Positions 16,675 to 25,950 of a DNA stretch of 64,000 nt are shown here, piece after piece (positions within the stretch are counted from its first letter, which is position 1; each line of letters opens with the position of its first letter). The position numbers and the translations under genes are program-made. This DNA comes from Flavobacterium turcicum (GTDB lineage: Bacteria; Bacteroidota; Bacteroidia; Flavobacteriales; Flavobacteriaceae): positions 62,001-126,000 of the forward strand of contig NZ_JAAOBY010000005.1 in NCBI RefSeq assembly GCF_011365745.1, in the 5' to 3' direction. A model generated the notes under the pieces. It saw nothing but the letters and a program-made list of their open reading frames with translations. It did not search any database and had not been told where the DNA came from.

Positions 16675-17503
16675 AGACAGAAAGTTACTGATCGCAACCA
16701 AACATCAGAAAGAGCGGGTAATTGCACCCATTTTTGAAAAAGGGCTTAGTGTAAGCTGTTTTGTTCCTACTGTTTTCGATACCGATATTTTTGGCACTTT
16801 TGCTGGTGAGATCGATAGGAAATCAACTGCTTTACAAACTGTTCGCGAAAAATGTCTTTCTGCGATGACTGCCTTTGATTGTGATTTAGCCATAGCAAGT
16901 GAAGGTTCGTTTGGTGCGCATCCCAGTTTATTTTTTGCGCAAGCGGATGAAGAATTTTTGATTTTAATCGATAAAAAAAACGAAATCGAGATTGTGGTAA
17001 GAGAAATCAGTTTAGACACTAATTTCTATGGAATAGCAATAGACACTTGGCAAGATTTATTGGATTTTGCAGAGAGAATTCACTTTCCTTCTCATGCTAT
17101 TATTTTGCGCAGCGGTCCCAAAAATAACGAATCAATTCTAAAAGGAATTGACAACATGCCGCAATTACAAAGTTGTTTTGAGCATTTGCAAAAAATATAC
17201 GGCTCTGTTTATGCCGAGATCGATATGAGAGCGCATAACAACCCTACACGCATGAGAGTTATTGAAGTAGCGGCTCAAAAGTTGCTTCAAGCCGTTCAAT
17301 CTGTTTGTCCGGAGTGCAACACGCCAGGATTTGTAGTTACTGAAGCTAAAGTTGGTTTGCCTTGTGAGTGGTGCAAATCGCCTACACGTTCTACTTTAAG
17401 CCATGTTTATAATTGTAAAAAATGCCAACATACACTCGAAGTTCCATTTCCGTATCAAAAAACAACCGAAGATCCCATGTATTGTGATTATTGTAACCCT
17501 TAA
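16661..17503 (+). CDS. DUF6671 protein with two zinc-ribbon cysteine pairs
   Basis: A 280-aa cytosolic protein matching the DUF6671 type. The N-terminal part carries 'LIATKHQKE..IAPIFEK.L', 'DTDIFGTFAGEIDR', 'CDLAIASEGSFGAHPSLFF', which are distinctive of the family. The C-terminus holds two CxxC-CxxC pairs: CPEC with CEWC, then CKKC with CDYC, giving zinc ribbons. Biochemical role is unknown. It overlaps the small gene upstream and is followed three bases later by the threonylcarbamoyl-AMP synthase gene, suggesting one operon. Confidence 0.8.
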   Translation: MELFKDRKLLIATKHQKERVIAPIFEKGLSVSCFVPTVFDTDIFGTFAGEIDRKSTALQTVREKCLSAMTAFDCDLAIASEGSFGAHPSLFFAQADEEFLILIDKKNEIEIVVREISLDTNFYGIAIDTWQDLLDFAERIHFPSHAIILRSGPKNNESILKGIDNMPQLQSCFEHLQKIYGSVYAEIDMRAHNNPTRMRVIEVAAQKLLQAVQSVCPECNTPGFVVTEAKVGLPCEWCKSPTRSTLSHVYNCKKCQHTLEVPFPYQKTTEDPMYCDYCNP

Positions 17504-17506
17504 GTA

Positions 17507-18466
17507 ATGAATTCTATATCAAAATCTATCCCAGAGGCAATTGCATTATTAAATCAAGAAGAAGTTATTGCCATTCCTACAGAGACTGTTTATGGGTTAG
17601 CAGGAAACATCTTTAGCCCCAAAGCTATTGCTTCTATTTTTAGCATCAAAAAACGACCAACGTTCAATCCTTTAATCGTACACTTAAAATCAGTTGAAAG
17701 TTTGCCGCAAGTTGCACGAGAAATTCCAATTAAAGCTGCGCAATTGGCTGCTACTTTTTGGCCTGGTCCCTTGACGATGGTTTTAAAAAAGCAGTCCAAT
17801 GTACCAGATTTGGTCACAGCTGGTAAAGATACCGTTGCAGTGCGTGTGCCAAATCATGAGCTTACTTTGGCACTTTTAGAACAGCTCGATTTTCCTTTGG
17901 CTGCTCCAAGTGCCAACCCGTTTGGGTCTATTAGTCCAACACAAGCCAGTCATGTAGCGCAGTATTTTCAAGAAGAGGTTCCCTTAATTTTAGATGGTGG
18001 AAGCTGTCAAAAAGGCATCGAGTCGACCATTATAGGTTTTGAAAACGACGAACCTGTTTTATATCGTTTAGGTTCTCTCGCGCTTGAGGACATTGAGGCG
18101 GTAGTTGGGCCTGTAGCGGTACATAATTACAATGAAAAAGCACCGCCAGCTCCAGGAATGTTAGCCCGCCATTATGCGCCCGCTACAACTACGCAGTTGA
18201 CTACTGCTATGAGTTTGGATTTAGACCAAAATTTGAAATTGCGAGTTGGCGTGTTGTCTTTTAGCACCAATTATCAAAGTGACTGTATTGTTGCGCAGGA
18301 GGTGCTTTCAAAATCAGGCTCATTAGCAGAAGCAAGCTCTCGTTTATACGCTGCATTACACCGCTTGGATAGCCAAGAATTAGATTTGATTTTAGTCGAG
18401 CGTTTTCCAGATATTGGATTGGGCAAAACTATTAATGACAGACTAAAACGCGCAGCTAAAAAATAA
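17507..18466 (+). CDS. L-threonylcarbamoyladenylate synthase (Sua5/YrdC family)
   Basis: Makes threonylcarbamoyl-AMP from threonine, bicarbonate and ATP for the t6A37 modification of ANN-decoding tRNAs. The 319-aa length and the Sua5 C-terminal domain distinguish it from the short TsaC. YrdC-domain motifs are present: IPTETVYGLAGN, KKRPTFNPLIVH, PGPLTMVLKK, DTVAVRVPNH, PLAAPSANPFGS, ILDGGSCQKGIESTI. The linker GMLARHYAP leads to the Sua5 domain (about 215-319). It sits at the end of a three-gene set with DUF6671. Start ATG at 17507 follows the upstream stop by three bases. Confidence 0.94.
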   Translation: MNSISKSIPEAIALLNQEEVIAIPTETVYGLAGNIFSPKAIASIFSIKKRPTFNPLIVHLKSVESLPQVAREIPIKAAQLAATFWPGPLTMVLKKQSNVPDLVTAGKDTVAVRVPNHELTLALLEQLDFPLAAPSANPFGSISPTQASHVAQYFQEEVPLILDGGSCQKGIESTIIGFENDEPVLYRLGSLALEDIEAVVGPVAVHNYNEKAPPAPGMLARHYAPATTTQLTTAMSLDLDQNLKLRVGVLSFSTNYQSDCIVAQEVLSKSGSLAEASSRLYAALHRLDSQELDLILVERFPDIGLGKTINDRLKRAAKK

Positions 18467-18544
18467 AAGACTGGTATTTTTAAACTTTACATATCAAAAC
18501 AATTGACAAGCACATCGTGCAATTGAAAATAAAAAAACTTAATC

Positions 18545-19504
18545 ATGAATTTGAATTTATTAATTGAAAACCTTACCAATCCCGCTTTACTTTTTTTTGT
18601 CCTCGGAATTATTGCCGTTTTAGTTAAAAGTGATTTGCAAATTCCAGAGGGCAGCTCGAAGTTTATTTCCCTTTATTTACTTTTTTCTATCGGTTTTAAA
18701 GGTGGTCAAGAATTGGCTCATAGTCATTTTGATTGGGGCATTATTTGGTCTATCGTTTTCGGAATTGGAATTGCAATTGTGATTCCGTTTTACTTGTTTT
18801 TTATTTTAAAACGAATTTACAGTATTGAAGATTCAGGAGCAATTGCCGCTGCCTACGGATCTGTAAGTGCGGTTACTTTTGTTACAGCTATTTCATTTTT
18901 AGAGTTACAAAATTCTACTTTCAGCGGTCATATGGTAGCAGTTATGGCCTTAATGGAAGCTCCAGCAATTATTGTAGGTGTTATTTTGATAAGGCTTAAT
19001 GCAAAGAATACAGATACGAAAACAAAGCTGTCTTCTGTTTTTAAACACTCGTTTACCAACGGAAGTGTATTGCTTATTATTGGTAGCTTGCTTATAGGTT
19101 TTTTGGCCAGTGAACAGCAAGCATTGGGAATTAAACCTTTTACCACTGATATTTTTAAAGGATTTTTAGCACTATTTTTATTGGATATGGGGATTGTCAG
19201 CGGCCGAAAATTAGGCGATTTTTTTAAGAGCGGTTGGTTTAGTATTTTGTTTGCAATTCTATTCCCATTATTGAATGGTGTAGTGGTAGCTATTTTAAGC
19301 GGATGGGTTACTGCTGATATTGGAAACCGATTCATATTTGCAGTACTGGCGGCAAGTGCCTCGTATATTGCTGTGCCTGCTGCCATGAAAATTGCAGTTC
19401 CCAAGGCAAACCCCGGAATCTTTTTACCGATGGCTTTGGCGGTGACCTTTCCGTTCAATATTACTTTCGGGATGCCAATATATTTTGCGATAGTACAGTG
19501 TTGA
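18545..19504 (+). CDS. SbtA-like sodium-dependent bicarbonate permease family protein
   Basis: A 319-aa inner-membrane protein of about ten helices in two inverted repeats. Motifs of the SbtA (DUF897) family are NPALLFFVLGIIAVLVKSDLQIPEG, 'LSIGFKGG' seen as FSIGFKGG, 'IAAAYGSVSAVTFVTA' and 'ASASYIAVPAAMKIAVPKANPG'. Family members take up bicarbonate with sodium. No SbtB-type PII partner lies next to it. A convergent gene follows, separated by a two-way terminator. Confidence 0.88.
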   Translation: MNLNLLIENLTNPALLFFVLGIIAVLVKSDLQIPEGSSKFISLYLLFSIGFKGGQELAHSHFDWGIIWSIVFGIGIAIVIPFYLFFILKRIYSIEDSGAIAAAYGSVSAVTFVTAISFLELQNSTFSGHMVAVMALMEAPAIIVGVILIRLNAKNTDTKTKLSSVFKHSFTNGSVLLIIGSLLIGFLASEQQALGIKPFTTDIFKGFLALFLLDMGIVSGRKLGDFFKSGWFSILFAILFPLLNGVVVAILSGWVTADIGNRFIFAVLAASASYIAVPAAMKIAVPKANPGIFLPMALAVTFPFNITFGMPIYFAIVQC

Positions 19505-19530
19505 TCCCACCCGCAGTCGCGATTATTAAT

Positions 19531-19566
19531 TAAAAAAGAGGTAGCTTTTGGACTACCTCTTTTTTA
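19531..19566. terminator. bidirectional terminator
   Basis: AAAAAAGAGGTAG and CTACCTCTTTTTT form a perfect 13-bp stem with A and T runs, serving the permease gene (plus) and the S41 protease gene (minus). Confidence 0.9.
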
Positions 19567-19596
19567 ATGAAAATTAATTTTCTAAGAATAGAATAA

Positions 19597-22500
19597 TTAT
19601 CTAATCGTTTTCAGCATTTCTTCAACAGCTCTTTCTAATTGTTTGTCTTGTCCATTCAAATAATCTTCGTATTTCATAGCAACGGGAATATCTGGATTTA
19701 CTTGCAAGTTTTCAGTAGGTCTGTTTTCTTTTCCGATAGTAGCTACCATTGGAATTCCGAAAACTAAAGTAGGATCAATTTGAGTTTCCCACCAAACAGC
19801 CGTTCCTGTTCCTGGAACGCCCATTCCTATTAATTTTCCGATTCCGTTTTGCTTGTACACGTATGGGAAAATGAAAGCGTCTGAATAATTGCCTTCGCCC
19901 ATTAATACACAGCTTGGTTTGGTCCATCTTCCTAATGGTTCTGCATCTTTCAAGCGGTTGCCTTGTGGTGAAAATTCAAGGTAACGTTTGCCACTCAATA
20001 AGGTATTCAAATCATCGTGTAACCAGCCACCACCATTAAAACGAGTATCAACAATCAAAGCTTCTTTTTCGAAATTTTTACCCATCACTTGGTCAAAAAC
20101 TTCTCTAAAACTGCCGTCATTCATACCTTGTACGTGAACGTAGCCTACTTTTCCATTACTCAATTTTTCAGTAATCTGATTCATCTTGCGAATCCAACGG
20201 TTGTACATTAAACCCGATTCTTCACCAAATGAAATCGGTTTTACAGACTCTTGAAACGCTACACCATTAGCATCTACACCTGAAATTAGGATTAGTTTAC
20301 CTGTTTTTCTGTTTAGAAATTTAGCCCAATCTGTAGTAGCAGTAATTGCTTCGTTGTCAATTTTATTGATAGTAGCACCTGCTTTTAACTTTGAATTCGT
20401 TTTGTCAAAAGGCCCGCCTACAATTACTTCAGTAACTTTTAAACCATCAGCGGCATTTTTTTCATCGTACAATAAACCCAGGCAAGCTGTAGCATCCATG
20501 TTTGGAGGTGTAAAACTATAGCGACCTCCTGTGTGCGAAGCGTTGAGTTCTCCTAAAATTTCACTCAACAATTCTTGGAAATCATAGTTGTTATTGATGT
20601 GTGGTAAAAATTTAGCATAAGTATCTTTATACATTTTCCAATCTACGCCATGTAATTTTGGGTCGTAAAACTTCTTAGCGGTTTGTCTCCACATGTGATT
20701 GAAAATGTAGTTACGTTCCGCTTCGGTATTTAAAACCATTTCAGCCGAAACGTTAACTCCTGTGATTTTTCCGCTTTCGGTATCAATTTTAGACAAGCTT
20801 CCGTCGTTTCGAACAAACAATGTTTTATTGTCTTTGCTTAAGAATAAAGTACTTGGCGATGATCCTAGTTTGGCTAAAATCTTAGTTTCTTTGGTTTTGG
20901 TATCAGTTACCCAAAGGTCGAATCCTTTTTCAAAAGAAGCTAAATAGAACAATTTACTGCCTTCATCATTAAATACAAAATCCGCAATAGATGAACTGTT
21001 GATGGTAACACGAACTTTTCTAGTTTCAAGGTCAGTCAAATCTGGATTCCAAACTACTGCTTCCTCTTTTTTAGGAGTCTCTTTCTTGTTTTTATCTGTG
21101 CTTGCAGCCGTTTTTTTGTCTTCGGCTTCTTTTTCTTTGTCTTTTATTTCTTTTGCAAGAGCCGCTTCTTCTTTGGATAATTTAAAATTTTCAAAGTCTT
21201 TTTTATCGAAAAATACGGCGTACACGTCAAGTTCTCTGCTGCCTTGATTGGCCAATGATTTACGACCTTCTTTGCTGCTCAGCCACGCTAATGCTTTGCC
21301 TTTCATTTGTTGTTTGGCTGCATCTTCGCCAAAACCACTCATAATTGGGTATTTAGTTTCAGAGCCGTCGGCTTTGATCATCGCGGTATGCGTTGCATTA
21401 AAATTACCCATGCTATCATCTACAAAAAGCCATTTGCTATCATCGCTCCAGTTGAAACCAAAATCGCCATCAGAATAACTGTGATTTCTACCTTCTGGTA
21501 AAATGGTTCGTGAAGTTTTGCTGGCTAAATTATACACACGAACAATATTGCGCTCTTCAACAAAAGCAATTTCTTTTCCGTCTGGGCTGAATTTAGGTAA
21601 GAACTCCTCTTTGTTAGACGCAATTAATTTCTCCTCCTTGATTAGAGTAGCTGCGTAAAAATAAGCTTCTTCTTTTCGTTCTACTATTGCCGTAAATAAA
21701 TCCCAACTGTCACCACGTTCTGAGGCGTAAATAAGGGTTTTACTGTCAGTAGACCATTGCACATGGCGCTCTTGCTCCGGTGTGTTGGTAATTCTTTTGG
21801 TACTTCCACCGTCGGCATTGGTCACAAAAATTTCACCTCTAGAAACAATTGCAATTTCTTTTCCGTTCGGGCTTGGCACAAACTCTGAAATAGAACCTGC
21901 AATAGGCACGTTTTTCTCCACATTGCCTTTACCATCATTTTGAATAGTGATTTTTACTTTTTGTGGACTTTTGCCTTCTTTCAAAGTGTAAATTTCACCG
22001 TCTTGCGAAAAGCATAAAGTATTGTCTTGTGCTACGCTTAAATGACGCACCGGATTGTTTTTGAAAGTAGTTAAGGCTGTTGCTGTTTTAGCGCCTAGAT
22101 TTTGCTTGAAAATATTTTGATTGCTGCCATCGGCTTCGCTCAAAAAGAAAATATTTTGGTTGTCATTGCTGTATACCGGCTCGCGGTCTTCGCCTTCGTA
22201 AGTGCTTAATTGGGTGTAGGTTTTTTTGTTAACATCAAATACCCAAATATCACGCGTTACACTGCTGGTGTGGTGTTTACGTAATGGGTCTTCGTAGCCT
22301 TTGCGGTCTTGAAAAACAATTTGATTCCCTGCTGCATTGTAGCGCGCATATTCTATTCCGCCCTCAGTAACCAACACCGGTTTTCCGCCAGTTGCTGCAA
22401 CTGTATAAAGGTTTTGGAACAAACGCGGCGAATAAAAATGGATGTTGTTGTTGCTCGTTTGACGGCTAGAACCAAATAACACATTTTTACTATCAGGTGA

Positions 22501-22848
22501 AAAATCATACGGATAATCAGCGGCGGAGTTAAAGGTAAGTCGGGTAGGAGTTCCTCCAGTTACGGGTAGTGTAAATACGTCAAAATTACCGTAACGGTCA
22601 CTTGCAAAAGCAATTTGCTTTCCGTCTTTACTCCACACAGGCATCATGTCGTGTCCTTCATGAATGGTAATAGGAACTGCAGTACCACCTTTGGCATTGA
22701 CTACATAAATATCGCCTTTATAACCAAAAGCAATGTTTTTACCATCAGGAGAAAGCGCGGGATGGCGCAACCAGAGGGCATCTTGTGCGAATGATACTGA
22801 GCTTGCTATCAACAACAAGCCACAGTATAATGAAGATTTTAAGTTCAT
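19597..22848 (-). CDS. tricorn-like S41 family peptidase with beta-propeller
   Basis: A 1083-aa exported protease resembling the tricorn core. The signal peptide ends at SFAQ (residue 22). Residues about 25-420 form TolB-like propeller repeats (LSPDGKNIAF, SKDGKQIAFASDR, SPDSKNVLFGS); about 420-660 is a second propeller-like part. A lysine/glutamate-rich linker lies near 555-605. Then come the tricorn core helix (MWRQTAKKFYDPKLHGVDW), a PDZ domain (about 810-890) and the S41 domain. The catalytic serine is probably S989 in GEGNYSDAF and the histidine lies in NASHTGG. Single gene; the substrate would be peptides in the periplasm. Confidence 0.92.
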   Translation of the reverse strand: MNLKSSLYCGLLLIASSVSFAQDALWLRHPALSPDGKNIAFGYKGDIYVVNAKGGTAVPITIHEGHDMMPVWSKDGKQIAFASDRYGNFDVFTLPVTGGTPTRLTFNSAADYPYDFSPDSKNVLFGSSRQTSNNNIHFYSPRLFQNLYTVAATGGKPVLVTEGGIEYARYNAAGNQIVFQDRKGYEDPLRKHHTSSVTRDIWVFDVNKKTYTQLSTYEGEDREPVYSNDNQNIFFLSEADGSNQNIFKQNLGAKTATALTTFKNNPVRHLSVAQDNTLCFSQDGEIYTLKEGKSPQKVKITIQNDGKGNVEKNVPIAGSISEFVPSPNGKEIAIVSRGEIFVTNADGGSTKRITNTPEQERHVQWSTDSKTLIYASERGDSWDLFTAIVERKEEAYFYAATLIKEEKLIASNKEEFLPKFSPDGKEIAFVEERNIVRVYNLASKTSRTILPEGRNHSYSDGDFGFNWSDDSKWLFVDDSMGNFNATHTAMIKADGSETKYPIMSGFGEDAAKQQMKGKALAWLSSKEGRKSLANQGSRELDVYAVFFDKKDFENFKLSKEEAALAKEIKDKEKEAEDKKTAASTDKNKKETPKKEEAVVWNPDLTDLETRKVRVTINSSSIADFVFNDEGSKLFYLASFEKGFDLWVTDTKTKETKILAKLGSSPSTLFLSKDNKTLFVRNDGSLSKIDTESGKITGVNVSAEMVLNTEAERNYIFNHMWRQTAKKFYDPKLHGVDWKMYKDTYAKFLPHINNNYDFQELLSEILGELNASHTGGRYSFTPPNMDATACLGLLYDEKNAADGLKVTEVIVGGPFDKTNSKLKAGATINKIDNEAITATTDWAKFLNRKTGKLILISGVDANGVAFQESVKPISFGEESGLMYNRWIRKMNQITEKLSNGKVGYVHVQGMNDGSFREVFDQVMGKNFEKEALIVDTRFNGGGWLHDDLNTLLSGKRYLEFSPQGNRLKDAEPLGRWTKPSCVLMGEGNYSDAFIFPYVYKQNGIGKLIGMGVPGTGTAVWWETQIDPTLVFGIPMVATIGKENRPTENLQVNPDIPVAMKYEDYLNGQDKQLERAVEEMLKTIR

Positions 22849-22970
22849 AGTTTATTAGAGTTTAGTTCTTCATTTAGTAGCTTAAAATACTGTTTTGTTA
22901 CAGGATTTGTATGTTTATTGAGATTTGAAAAAGTATGCAAGGAGTGGATTTTTTAACTCTGGTTTATGTT

Positions 22971-23429
22971 TCATTCACTTTTCACCCTAGTAGAATGCAA
23001 CATGTCAAACTTCCAGCCTTTATCGGTTAAAATGGCCGTGGCGCTTTCTAGCCAATGTGCTTTTCTAATAACTTTATCATCAACAGAAATGGTTGCATAG
23101 TTGTGGTAGGCCACCCAAGCCGTTTTGTTGGTCACTTTGATATCAATAATTTCAATTGTGTTTACTCGTTTTGGCATGGGTAATTTGAGTTTACCTTTAT
23201 TTAAATACTTTGCAATGGTATCGTTATTCCAAACTTCGCCGTGTTCCAATAGCAGGAAATCTTTGGTGTAGTATTTCTCAATGTTTTTAGGTTCTAGTTT
23301 GGACCAAATTTCATCAAACGATTCGAGTACTAGTTTTTCAATCTGTTTTTTGTGGGTTTCATTTGAAACTTGACCGAATGCTATCGAATTAAAAAACAGC
23401 ATCAAGATTATGGTGTTACGTGTTTTCAT
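22971..23429 (-). CDS. exported NTF2-like (DUF4440-type) protein
   Basis: A 152-aa secreted protein from MKTRNTIILML; the in-frame extension upstream to 23495 lacks signal character, so I choose the internal start. The signal peptide ends near SIAFGQ. The rest has the SnoaL/DUF4440 pattern: helix (KKQIEKLVLESFDEIWSKLEP), 'Y..DF.lleHGEVWN', then strands ending 'AVLTDKGWKFDMLHSTRV' (seen as TAILTDKGWKFDMLHS). It may bind a small ligand. Not an obvious operon member. Confidence 0.8.
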   Translation of the reverse strand: MKTRNTIILMLFFNSIAFGQVSNETHKKQIEKLVLESFDEIWSKLEPKNIEKYYTKDFLLLEHGEVWNNDTIAKYLNKGKLKLPMPKRVNTIEIIDIKVTNKTAWVAYHNYATISVDDKVIRKAHWLESATAILTDKGWKFDMLHSTRVKSE

Positions 23430-23557
23430 TGTTGTTGAAAGTAATTTAACGGCTGGATGACGAATTGATTTATCTGTTTTTTTTAATTCCTGCAAGGCTA
23501 TACAGCGTAAAAACCTTGAATGTTTTTTATGACATAGAGCGATAATAAACTTTCAAT

Positions 23558-23896
23558 TTAATTTACCTTTTTTGGTCTATTAGTTGTGATAATTACAACG
23601 CCTGCTTCTCCAAAGTTTCCAAAAATACTAATGCCTTTTTGTTTGTCTATTGCTATAATCTTTGCGATTTCAGATTTTGATAACTGTAATTTTTGATTTT
23701 CTAAATCTTGATAACGAAAAGGTATGCCATCAACTACAACTATTGGTTTGTCTGTAATTAAACTTTTTATAGCCATCTTTGAGATAGAATCTGATAGAAA
23801 CAATTTGTCATTGCCTTCGTCAACAAGTTCATATCTATTTTGCGAATAAATAGAGAAAGTTAAAAGGAGGAAAAATGTTGAGATAATTTTCTTCAT
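23558..23896 (-). CDS. small exported TonB-plug-like protein
   Basis: A 112-aa secreted protein starting at MKKIISTFFLLLTF; an upstream frame to 24073 adds non-signal residues. After the signal (to about residue 19), the mature part carries 'KPIVVVDGIPF', 'LSKSEIAKIIAIDKQKGISIFGNFGEAGVVIITT', which is the core of a TonB-dependent receptor plug domain, yet no barrel follows. It lies just downstream of the carboxypeptidase-regulatory protein gene, whose domain normally precedes a plug in one chain. So the two genes look like receptor front-end modules encoded separately. Confidence 0.75.
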   Translation of the reverse strand: MKKIISTFFLLLTFSIYSQNRYELVDEGNDKLFLSDSISKMAIKSLITDKPIVVVDGIPFRYQDLENQKLQLSKSEIAKIIAIDKQKGISIFGNFGEAGVVIITTNRPKKVN

Positions 23897-24086
23897 ATGC
23901 TGATTATTTAGTTTTTGGTTAATGTTATAGTTTTGATCACCGCAAGCGTTCCGATCGAAATTGCTCGCTAAATAAACTCTCATTTTTTTTTTTAAGATTG
24001 ATTGATTTCTATTTCCATGAAGTACTTTAGGTACAATGTTTTGATGCTTTATCAATATCGGTTGCTGTACCATAATTCACTAAAAT

Positions 24087-24785
24087 TTAACGAAATAGAC
24101 TTCTAATTCTATCAAAGATATTTCGCTTACGGACAATAACAACTTCTCCTAGTAGCATTTCAGTTGGAATCATTTCTATTTTAAGATTGTTTGTTGTTTT
24201 CAGTACTTCAGTTTCTTTACTTTCCATTCCGATGTAATGAACATGTAGCCACTTCGATTTTGAATAATCTTTGAATGGTATCTTAATTGTAAATTTCCCG
24301 CTGAAATCTGTGGTTACGCTTGTTTTAGATTGTTTATGCTCAATCACTGCTCCGGGAAGTGGAGTGCTTGTTTTAGCATCAATAGTTAATTTTTCTAAAA
24401 CCATACCTGATACGGTTACAAAAGAGGTTTCTGTTTGTTCTGCAGTAGCAGAGCTAGATTTCGACTCAATAATTTCTATTTTCGCTTTTTCTTTTTGAGC
24501 CAATACAGGCACTGCGGTCAAAAGAGACGTAAAACTAAAAAGGACTCCCCAAAAAGGCGCCGGTGTGGGATTTGAATTTGTAAACTCTGAATTAATTTGA
24601 TTTTTAGATAATCTACCGCAAACGGATGTGTTATTCGAAACTTTACTCAAAATTTGAGCATTGGTCAATAACTCAAAATTGATAACTTCTTTTTTACAAC
24701 TTTCGCAAAATTTACCTTGATTTGTAGCACTCATCGAATTCCAATCTGCGTGGCATGGTTTGGGTATTTCTAGTTTGTATTTCAT
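24087..24785 (-). CDS. CxxC-motif membrane protein with carboxypeptidase-regulatory domain
   Basis: A 232-aa protein in three parts. Residues 1-50 hold a cysteine motif, PCHADWNSM and FCESCKKEVINF, found at the start of many flavobacterial membrane proteins and possibly zinc-binding. A single transmembrane helix follows (about 77-95, PFWGVLFSFTSLLTAVPVLA). The periplasmic part (about 122-220) is a CarboxypepD_reg-like beta domain: VSGMVLE, 'PLPGAVIEHKQSKTSVTTDFSGKFTI', 'LHVHYIGMESKE'. In receptors this domain leads a plug and barrel; here it is tethered to the inner membrane. A signalling or anchoring role is inferred only. Confidence 0.75.
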   Translation of the reverse strand: MKYKLEIPKPCHADWNSMSATNQGKFCESCKKEVINFELLTNAQILSKVSNNTSVCGRLSKNQINSEFTNSNPTPAPFWGVLFSFTSLLTAVPVLAQKEKAKIEIIESKSSSATAEQTETSFVTVSGMVLEKLTIDAKTSTPLPGAVIEHKQSKTSVTTDFSGKFTIKIPFKDYSKSKWLHVHYIGMESKETEVLKTTNNLKIEMIPTEMLLGEVVIVRKRNIFDRIRSLFR

Positions 24786-24849
24786 ATTTTGCTACAAAGT
24801 TTAATTCAACAATTTGATAGTTTAGTTATTTATGAACTTGTTACTGCTT

Positions 24850-24917
24850 GAATGTCTTTGAGTTCAAATAAAAGCCTTCAGTTCAAGAACTTTTTTTTAA
24901 AGAAAAGATCATGCAGC
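24850..24917 (-). repeat. accessory-block repeat, copy C (after the 24938 gene)
   Basis: The left part GAATGTCTTTGAGTTCAAAT matches bases 25891-25910 in 17 of 20 positions. The right part follows the same scheme as copies A and B: GCC, four bases, AGTT, GAAC, TTTTTTTTAAA, then GCAGC. It begins 21 bases past the stop of the gene at 24938, the same relation as copies A and B to their genes. The loop found in copy A is missing here. Confidence 0.6.
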
Positions 24918-24937
24918 TGCGGCAATTATATTTAATC

Positions 24938-25777
24938 TTAATTACCATCAACTATTTTGTTTTTTTTATCAAAGGCAATTACACCATAAAAAATCCATGG
25001 AAAAGTAGTCATTGCAATTGCTACTGTATTTGATTTGTTGTACTGTAAACAAAGTTCTTTATTTATAAAATACTTTGGAATGAGTCGTACAAAAGGAACA
25101 CATAAAAAAATAATCCAAAACCTTGGCTTTTTAACTATCTCTAAAAGTTTAATATTATTTAAAATGGGTATCAAAGACTGTAAGCCGTTCTTACTATTTG
25201 CTTTAAATATTCTGTATAAAGAGAAATAATAAAACGTCATGCACAATAAAAACACATGACTAGATAATATAGCTACGATTAAATTGATAGTATTTCCACT
25301 GTTATAACATATGATGAAATAATTTTTTGGTCCTGAAAAATAAAAACTTATTGGGTCGAAGCTAAGAGCTGAGAAGGGATTTATAAATGAAAGTAAAATC
25401 TCTTCTTGTGAACCACTGTGGATGGAAAGGAATTTATCGGAAAAAAGATAAAAAAATAAGTTCGAGCAAATATATGTTAGAGTAAAACAAAAAAATAAAA
25501 AGATGATACAAATTTTTATGACCCCAACAAAATTTACATATGCTGTCTTACTAAATTCAAATAATAGTAAAACGATTAATAAAGTAAATAAAATGGACAT
25601 AAATGGAAAAGGATCAATAAAGAGTACACTAATAATTTTGTTTAAAAAAGTGCTTTTAATTGTATCCTCAATAAAGATAGCGTAATACATTTTAGGTAAA
25701 AAAGTAGCAAAAAAAACATAGATAAAAGAATATTTTAAAGGTGTTTTTAGTAATGGCTTGTTAAATAATTGTTTCAT
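24938..25777 (-). CDS. hypothetical membrane protein with a DUF5684-like C-terminus
   Basis: A 279-aa inner-membrane protein with about seven predicted helices and a very high Phe/Ile content. The last 90 residues read 'NGLQSLIPILNNIKLLEIVKKPRFWIIFLCVPFVRLI ... PWIFYGVIAFDKK', which resembles the 'al.PiYN...L..ivgrP.WW..l...P..N' segment (DUF5684) at the start of some Bacteroidota signal peptidases. The catalytic peptidase part is absent. Composition is more AT-rich than the neighbours, and it lies in a block whose genes are separated by related repeats, so recent acquisition is likely. Function unknown. Confidence 0.7.
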   Translation of the reverse strand: MKQLFNKPLLKTPLKYSFIYVFFATFLPKMYYAIFIEDTIKSTFLNKIISVLFIDPFPFMSILFTLLIVLLLFEFSKTAYVNFVGVIKICIIFLFFCFTLTYICSNLFFYLFSDKFLSIHSGSQEEILLSFINPFSALSFDPISFYFSGPKNYFIICYNSGNTINLIVAILSSHVFLLCMTFYYFSLYRIFKANSKNGLQSLIPILNNIKLLEIVKKPRFWIIFLCVPFVRLIPKYFINKELCLQYNKSNTVAIAMTTFPWIFYGVIAFDKKNKIVDGN

Positions 25778-25880
25778 TTATAAATATCAAGTTGATTAAA
25801 TTATTTTTTTGAAAAATATAAAAATTTTCCGCTTGCTCCTCGAAGTCTTCTTTTTTAGAACAAAAATGTTGTCAGAACTA

Positions 25881-25950
25881 GCTGCTGTGCGAATGTCTCT
25901 GACTTCACATCGCAATTTTAGCGTAAAGCTAAATGCATTAGCACAGCAGC
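25881..25950 (-). repeat. inverted-repeat arms in accessory-block repeat A
   Basis: GCTGCTGTGCGAATG (25881-25895) is the reverse complement of CATTAGCACAGCAGC (25936-25950) except at one base. The 40-base loop contains a second small stem TTAGC/GCTAA. An outer pair (GTTGTCAGAAC from 25870-25880 read with GTTCTTAGAAC at 25957-25967) agrees in 9 of 11 positions. It is a long cruciform-capable unit. Confidence 0.7.

Noticed and set aside
18928..19458. 176-codon minus-strand frame opposite the SbtA-like permease
   Set aside because: It is antisense to a well-supported membrane-protein gene; its composition follows from the hydrophobic codons of the other strand, and it has no start context or promoter.
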